From: Sedimentibacter sp. MB35-C1
GTDB lineage: Bacteria; Bacillota; Clostridia; Tissierellales; Sedimentibacteraceae
NCBI RefSeq assembly: GCF_030913635.1
Contig: NZ_CP133188.1
Coordinates: forward strand, 1,550,001 to 1,614,000
Length of the DNA: 64,000 bases
Reading direction: 5' to 3'
Shown: positions 59,707 to 64,000 of the stretch, piece by piece
Layout: each line of letters opens with the position of its first letter
How positions within the stretch are numbered: position 1 is the stretch's first letter
Notes under the pieces: generated by a model
Told to the model about the DNA's origin: nothing
What the model saw: the letters and a program-made list of their open reading frames with translations, nothing else
Database searches by the model: none
Program-made: the position numbers and the translations under genes

Positions 59707-60817
59707 TTGATAGATTTTTATGAAATTAATGAGAGTTTAAAAAAATTTAACTCTATATTAGCAGAGGTTGGTGGTTCACTTTGACTTTGAAAAGTTAAAG
59801 GAAGAAAATATATTGCTTGAATCTGAAATGCAGGAGCCGGAATTTTGGAATGACCAGGAAAAAGCTCAGAAAGTATCACAGAAGCTAAAGCACAACACAT
59901 CAAAAATAGAGCATTTTTTGAATTTAAAGCAGCAGGTTGAGGATCTTGAGATTATGACCGAAATGATTCGGGAGGAAGATGATGAATCTCATCTGCCGGA
60001 GCTGGAGGAAACAATTGAAAAAGTCGGAAAGATGCTGGATGATGCAAGAATTGTTGCGCTTTTAAGCGGCGAATTCGATAAGAATAACGCAATTATTTCC
60101 ATTCACGCCGGAGCCGGAGGAACAGAGGCACAGGACTGGGCCGACATGCTTTACAGGATGTATTCCAGATGGATTGAAGCACATGGGTATGCAGCTACGG
60201 TACTGGATATACTGCCTGATACGGAGGCCGGCATCAAGAGCGTAACTCTTCTGGTTGAAGGGGAAAACGCGTACGGCTATCTGAAATCAGAGAAAGGTGT
60301 GCACCGCTTAGTGAGGATTTCTCCGTTTGATACTGCCAAGAAACGACACACGTCCTTTGCTTCTGTGGATGTAACGCCTGAGATGGACGATGATAATGAC
60401 GTTGAAATAAATGAATCAGATATTCGTGTTGATACCTACCGCTCAAGCGGAGCGGGCGGGCAGCATGTAAATACTACTGATTCTGCAATACGTATAACAC
60501 ATATACCAACAGGCATAGTGGTTTCATGTCAGAATCAAAGGTCACAGCACAGCAACAAAGAAACGGCAATGAAAATGCTTATATCAAAGCTTTTGGAAAT
60601 CAAACAGCTGGAAAACAAGGAAAAAATAGAGGATATTCAGGGGAAATACAATCAAATCGCATGGGGGAGTCAGATACGATCATATGTATTTCACCCCTAC
60701 AGCATGGTCAAGGATCACCGAACGAATGCCGAGACAGCAAATGTACAGTCGGTAATGGACGGAAATCTGGATATGTTTATGAATGAATACCTTAAAATGA
60801 AATCATTGGAACAATAA
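59707..60817 (+). CDS. prfB: Peptide chain release factor 2, with programmed +1 frameshift
   Basis: Recognises UGA and UAA stop codons and releases the finished protein. The gene starts at TTG 59707 (AAGGAG upstream) and reads 25 codons to CTT followed by in-frame TGA at 59782-59784. A +1 slip continues at GAC 59783 into the long frame, giving 369 residues, the normal RF2 length. The first part reads MIDFYEINESLKKFNSILAE. The tripeptide SPF (in RISPFDTAKK), which selects UGA, and GGQ (SSGAGGQHVNTT) near 256 are present. The frameshift is autoregulatory: scarce RF2 favours slipping. Confidence 0.95.
59764..59785 (+). promoter_or_regulatory. RF2 autoregulatory frameshift site
   Basis: The stretch GAGGTTGGTGG (a Shine-Dalgarno-like element, weaker than the usual AGGGGG) precedes the slip site CTT TGA C (59779-59785). 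The poor stop context TGAC and CUU slip codon are the classic bacterial prfB arrangement. Confidence 0.85.
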
Positions 60818-60890
60818 AAAAACATAGGTGGACATATGGGCAGGCGTAAGACAGCTGAACATGGTTCGCCTGTTGTTAAAGGGAGAGAGT

Positions 60891-63176
60891 ATGATAGATA
60901 TTAACAAAATTTTATGCGATGAATTTAACATCAAGCCTTTTCAGGTTGAGAACACTGTAAAACTAATTGATGAGGGGAATACAATTCCGTTTATAGCTCG
61001 TTACCGTAAAGAGCAGACAGGATCTCTGGACGATGTCGTTTTGAGAGACCTGTATGACAGGCTGGTTTACTTGAGAAATCTGGAAGCCCGCAAGGAAGAA
61101 GTTATTCGCCTTATTGAAGAACAGGGAAAACTTACTGAAGAATTAAAGAATGAAATATCAAAGGCTGATGTAATGCAGCGCGTAGAGGATTTATATAGAC
61201 CATACAAGCAGAAAAAATCAACTCGTGCATCAAAGGCAAGAGAAAAAGGGCTTGAACCTTTATCAAAGATTATACTTGCACAGAATTTAATGGAAGGTGA
61301 TCTTGAAGAAATTGCTAAACCTTACATAGATGCAGAAAAGGGAGTTAAGAATGTCAAGGAAGCATTTGGTGGAGCGTGTGACATAATTGCAGAAATGGTT
61401 TCGGACAACGCGGATTACAGAAAGCATATAAGAGAAATGTATATATCAGACGGTATAATTACTTCTGAGGCAGCAAATGAAGAAGAAAAAACAGTATATG
61501 AAATGTACTACAAATTTGAAGAAGCAGTCAACAAAGTTGCAAATCATAGAATACTTGCCATTAACAGAGGCGAGAAAGAAAATAAACTGAAAGTCAAATT
61601 AAAAACTCCTGATGATAAAGCGGTAAATTATTTAATATCAAAAGAAATAAAAAATGAATCGGCAATTACGGCTGATTATTATTTGTCTGCAATTTCTGAC
61701 GGATACAAAAGACTTATTTCTCCTTCTATTGAAAGAGAAGTAAGAAATATGCTTACGGAAAGAGCAGAAGCAGAAGCCATTAAGGTGTTTGGAAAAAATA
61801 CAAAAAATCTGCTTATGGTGCCTCCGGTTAAAGATGTAAGAATACTTGCAATAGACCCCGGATACAGAACCGGCTGTAAGCTGGCTGTGCTTGATGGAAC
61901 AGGAAAGTTTATGGACCAGGGTGTTATTTATCCAAGCGAGCCGAAAAATGAGGTTAAAAAATCTCAGAAAATTATGACTGAATTTATCAATAAATACGAT
62001 GTAGATGTAATAACAATAGGAAATGGAACTGCATCAAGAGAAACAGAACAGGTTGTTGCAGATATGATTCCAAATCTTGATAAAAATACTACATACACAA
62101 TAGTAAGTGAAGCAGGCGCTTCAGTATACTCTGCTTCAAAGCAGGCTCAGGAAGAATATCCAGACCTTGATGTTACAATAAGAGGTGCGATTTCAATAGG
62201 TAGAAGGCTTCAAGATCCACTTGCCGAACTTGTAAAAATAGATCCAAAGAGTATAGGAGTAGGCCAGTACCAGCATGATGTTAACCAGACAAAGCTTGGC
62301 CAGGAACTAGATGGAGTGGTAGAAGATTGTGTTAACAGCGTCGGAGTTGATTTGAACACTGCTTCAACTGCTCTGCTGCAATATGTTTCGGGAGTATCTA
62401 AAACAATTGCAAAAAATGTTGTTAAATATAGAGAAGAAAACGGAAAGTTTACAGACAGGCAAGAGCTGATGAAGGTTAAAATGCTGGGGGAAAAGGCATT
62501 TGAACAATGCGCTGGGTTTTTAAGAATTTCAGACGGAGACAACCCCCTTGATAAAACTGCGGTGCACCCTGAATCATATGAAATAGCATTAAATCTGTTG
62601 GATAAGCTTGGATATAATGTTGATGACGTGAGAAGCGGAAATCTTAGAGATATCAATGAAAGAATTATGAAAATAAAGGTAAAAGAGGACAACAAAGTTC
62701 AAATGTCCTCGAAGAACACTAGGTTGAAGGGATTGGCGGCTCTTTCTCAGATAAAATTTAAAGAAGAGAAAAAACCGGCCAGAGAAAAAATTAAAGAAAG
62801 AATAAAAATTCTGTCTGAAGAGCTGAATATAGGAGTTCCAACATTAACCGATATAATCGAAGAAATCAGGAAACCTGGAAGAGACCCTAGGGATGAAATG
62901 CCTAAGGTAATTTTTAGAAGCGATGTAATGAAATTCGAAGACATGGAAGTTGGAATGAAGCTTACAGGAACCGTAAGAAACGTAGTGGATTTTGGAGCTT
63001 TTGTAGATATAGGTGTAAAACAGGACGGACTTGTCCACATATCTGAAATGAGCGATAAATATATTAAGAATCCAATGGAAGCAGTGCAGGTTGGCGATAC
63101 GGTAAATGTTAGTATAATTAGCATTGACAAGGAAAGACAAAGAATAGGCTTGAGCATGAAGACAAAAAGGAATTAG
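60891..63176 (+). CDS. tex: Tex family transcription accessory/RNA-binding protein
   Basis: 761 residues from the ATG at 60891, just after AAAGGGAGAGAGT; an in-frame ATG 63 bases upstream has no good site. Tex N-terminal helical domain (NIKPFQVENTVKLIDEGNTIPFIARYRKEQTG), YqgF-like domain (ILAIDPGYRTGCKLAVLDG near 328), helix-hairpin-helix region (VDLNTASTALLQYVSGVSKTIAKNVVKYREENG), and a C-terminal S1 RNA-binding domain (GTVRNVVDFGAFVDIGVKQDGLVHISEMS near 685). A nucleic acid-binding protein widely kept in bacteria and linked to transcription and toxin control; exact role unsettled. Confidence 0.94.
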   Translation: MIDINKILCDEFNIKPFQVENTVKLIDEGNTIPFIARYRKEQTGSLDDVVLRDLYDRLVYLRNLEARKEEVIRLIEEQGKLTEELKNEISKADVMQRVEDLYRPYKQKKSTRASKAREKGLEPLSKIILAQNLMEGDLEEIAKPYIDAEKGVKNVKEAFGGACDIIAEMVSDNADYRKHIREMYISDGIITSEAANEEEKTVYEMYYKFEEAVNKVANHRILAINRGEKENKLKVKLKTPDDKAVNYLISKEIKNESAITADYYLSAISDGYKRLISPSIEREVRNMLTERAEAEAIKVFGKNTKNLLMVPPVKDVRILAIDPGYRTGCKLAVLDGTGKFMDQGVIYPSEPKNEVKKSQKIMTEFINKYDVDVITIGNGTASRETEQVVADMIPNLDKNTTYTIVSEAGASVYSASKQAQEEYPDLDVTIRGAISIGRRLQDPLAELVKIDPKSIGVGQYQHDVNQTKLGQELDGVVEDCVNSVGVDLNTASTALLQYVSGVSKTIAKNVVKYREENGKFTDRQELMKVKMLGEKAFEQCAGFLRISDGDNPLDKTAVHPESYEIALNLLDKLGYNVDDVRSGNLRDINERIMKIKVKEDNKVQMSSKNTRLKGLAALSQIKFKEEKKPAREKIKERIKILSEELNIGVPTLTDIIEEIRKPGRDPRDEMPKVIFRSDVMKFEDMEVGMKLTGTVRNVVDFGAFVDIGVKQDGLVHISEMSDKYIKNPMEAVQVGDTVNVSIISIDKERQRIGLSMKTKRN

Positions 63177-63184
63177 GAGAAAAC

Positions 63185-63817
63185 ATGATAGATACTGTAA
63201 TATTTGACTTTGACGGAACACTTGCCAATACAAATCAAATGATCTTAAATTCATTTAGGCATATATACTCGGTATTTCATAAAAAAGAGTTAAGCGAAGA
63301 ATATGTTATGAGTACATTCGGAGAGCCGCTGGCATTAACTTTATCAAGAGATTTCGGACAATTTAATTTTGAAGATGTAATTGCTTCCTACAGAGATTAT
63401 CAAAAGGAAAGATTTAACGAAGAGGTTACACTTTATGAAACAGTTGAGGAAACTTTGGAATATTTGAAAAATAAAAATATAAAACTGGGCATCGCTACAT
63501 CAAGGCTTAAAAATTCTACTACACAGGCGTTGGAAAATTTCAACATCGACGGATACTTCAGTTCTGTTGTTTCTGCGGATGATGTGAAGAAGCACAAACC
63601 GGACAAAGAACCTCTAATAAAGGCGATAAAAGAGCTTGGAAGTTCTCCAGAGACAACATTGTATGTGGGGGATTCCAGATTTGATATGGAATGCGCAATA
63701 AATGCCGGAGTGACTCCTGTTTTGGCAGGCTGGCAGCATGGAGCAGATGAATTGGCTAAAATATATAACATTAAGCATGTGCTGAAAAAAATGTGGGATT
63801 TGACAGAAATGTTATAA
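63185..63817 (+). CDS. HAD family phosphatase (PpaX/Gph-like)
   Basis: 210 residues. Motif I FDFDGTLANT near 6-15 supplies the nucleophile and acid Asp, motif II is in GIATSRLKNS near 102, motif III Lys in KKHKPDKEPL near 138, and motif IV YVGDSRFDMECAINAG near 159. The small helical cap after motif I makes it a subclass I HAD phosphatase such as pyrophosphatase PpaX or phosphoglycolate phosphatase; the exact substrate cannot be told. AGGAG precedes the ATG, eight bases after tex. Confidence 0.88.
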   Translation: MIDTVIFDFDGTLANTNQMILNSFRHIYSVFHKKELSEEYVMSTFGEPLALTLSRDFGQFNFEDVIASYRDYQKERFNEEVTLYETVEETLEYLKNKNIKLGIATSRLKNSTTQALENFNIDGYFSSVVSADDVKKHKPDKEPLIKAIKELGSSPETTLYVGDSRFDMECAINAGVTPVLAGWQHGADELAKIYNIKHVLKKMWDLTEML

Positions 63818-63900
63818 ATTATTTGAAAATTCTGAACTTTAAGTGTCACACAGATATAATAAATTAATCGAGAGTAATAGGCATGGGGTAACGTGAAAAG

Positions 63901-63942
63901 CAGAAGGTCAGCCACAATTTTTGTGACTGACTTTCTGTTTTT
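63901..63942. terminator. Bidirectional terminator after the HAD gene
   Basis: 15-bp stem CAGAAGGTCAGCCAC/GTGACTGACTTTCTG with two G-U positions, 7-base loop, then TTTTTA; the other strand also has a T-run. Confidence 0.8.
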
Positions 63943-63965
63943 ATAGTTTATCTTAGATTCTTAGA

Positions 63966-64000
63966 TTATTTACCCAGCAGATTATACAATACCTGCGCCA
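63966..64000 (-). CDS. Possible last codons of a gene entering from the right edge
   Basis: On the minus strand the visible end reads AQVLYNLLGK followed by TAA at 63966-63968. It lies convergent with the HAD gene, separated by a bidirectional terminator, which is what an operon end would look like. Only ten codons are visible, so this is tentative. Confidence 0.3.
   Translation of the reverse strand, partial: AQVLYNLLGK

Noticed and set aside
60818-60890. Short open frame and 6-bp hairpin between prfB and tex
   Set aside because: The stem is short with a long loop, lacks a T-run, and the reading frame of about 20 codons has no support.
62210-63254. Serine/leucine-rich open frames antisense to tex
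   Set aside because: Mirror-image frames of a well-supported gene; no start signals.

Overview
The window is AT-rich, densely packed Bacillota DNA with strong GGAGG-type ribosome binding sites. It suggests an anaerobic, spore-forming clostridial bacterium. The evidence is a pyruvate:ferredoxin oxidoreductase, an oxygen-sensitive 4-hydroxybutyryl-CoA dehydratase, an aldehyde:ferredoxin oxidoreductase-family protein and a class I [4Fe-4S] fumarase, together with a YtxC-family sporulation protein and a spore-lytic-enzyme-like domain. An amino-acid or C4-acid fermenter of the Tissierellia/Clostridia type (Sedimentibacter-like) fits, but the genus cannot be proven from this sequence alone. All calls rest on reading the sequence and recalled family knowledge; no searches were run.

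Layout. 1-6.7 kb: an FMN-binding lipoprotein (cut by the left edge) under a MerR-type promoter, its MerR regulator, Tag DNA glycosylase with a DUF1836 protein, a hemolysin III membrane protein, a PH-domain protein, a GC-richer PadR/DUF2812 cassette with a broken second DUF2812 gene, and a surface nuclease. 7-13.4 kb: a five-gene Nik/Dpp-type ABC importer followed at once by a divergent aldehyde:ferredoxin oxidoreductase-like gene. 13.4-17.2 kb: an esterase, a TetR/FMN-binding/flavodoxin operon, and an S66 peptidase gene broken by one in-frame stop. 17.2-25.9 kb: a C4-acid module made of two-subunit fumarase, malic enzyme, a GlnK/GlnL-like two-component system and a TRAP-TAXI transporter. 26.4-29.6 kb: a DUF6873 protein, YtxC, a 32-residue membrane peptide and a REP-type transposase with terminal repeats. 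29.7-34.2 kb (minus strand): a polyamine importer operon with its XRE-cupin regulator. 34.2-39.5 kb: RadA, an MscS channel and a MoxR/VWA pair.

39.6-49.7 kb is the most distinctive part. A PAS-AAA+ sigma-54 activator precedes three copies of a GTTGC-N6-GCAAC dyad and a near-consensus -24/-12 promoter. This drives abfD (4-hydroxybutyryl-CoA dehydratase), then pyruvate:ferredoxin oxidoreductase, a class I aminotransferase, an iron alcohol dehydrogenase, an NFU-type Fe-S protein and a small CX2C/CX3C protein, all ending at a strong terminator. The set looks like one regulated fermentation operon that makes crotonyl-CoA from 4-hydroxybutyryl-CoA.

49.7-64 kb: a biotin-less carboxyltransferase subunit, an Lrp regulator, an EamA exporter, a SleC-like domain protein, a cold-shock gene with a long leader, two flavoproteins, and the housekeeping run secA, prfB (with a programmed +1 frameshift), tex and a HAD phosphatase. 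No tRNA, rRNA, CRISPR array or prophage was seen.
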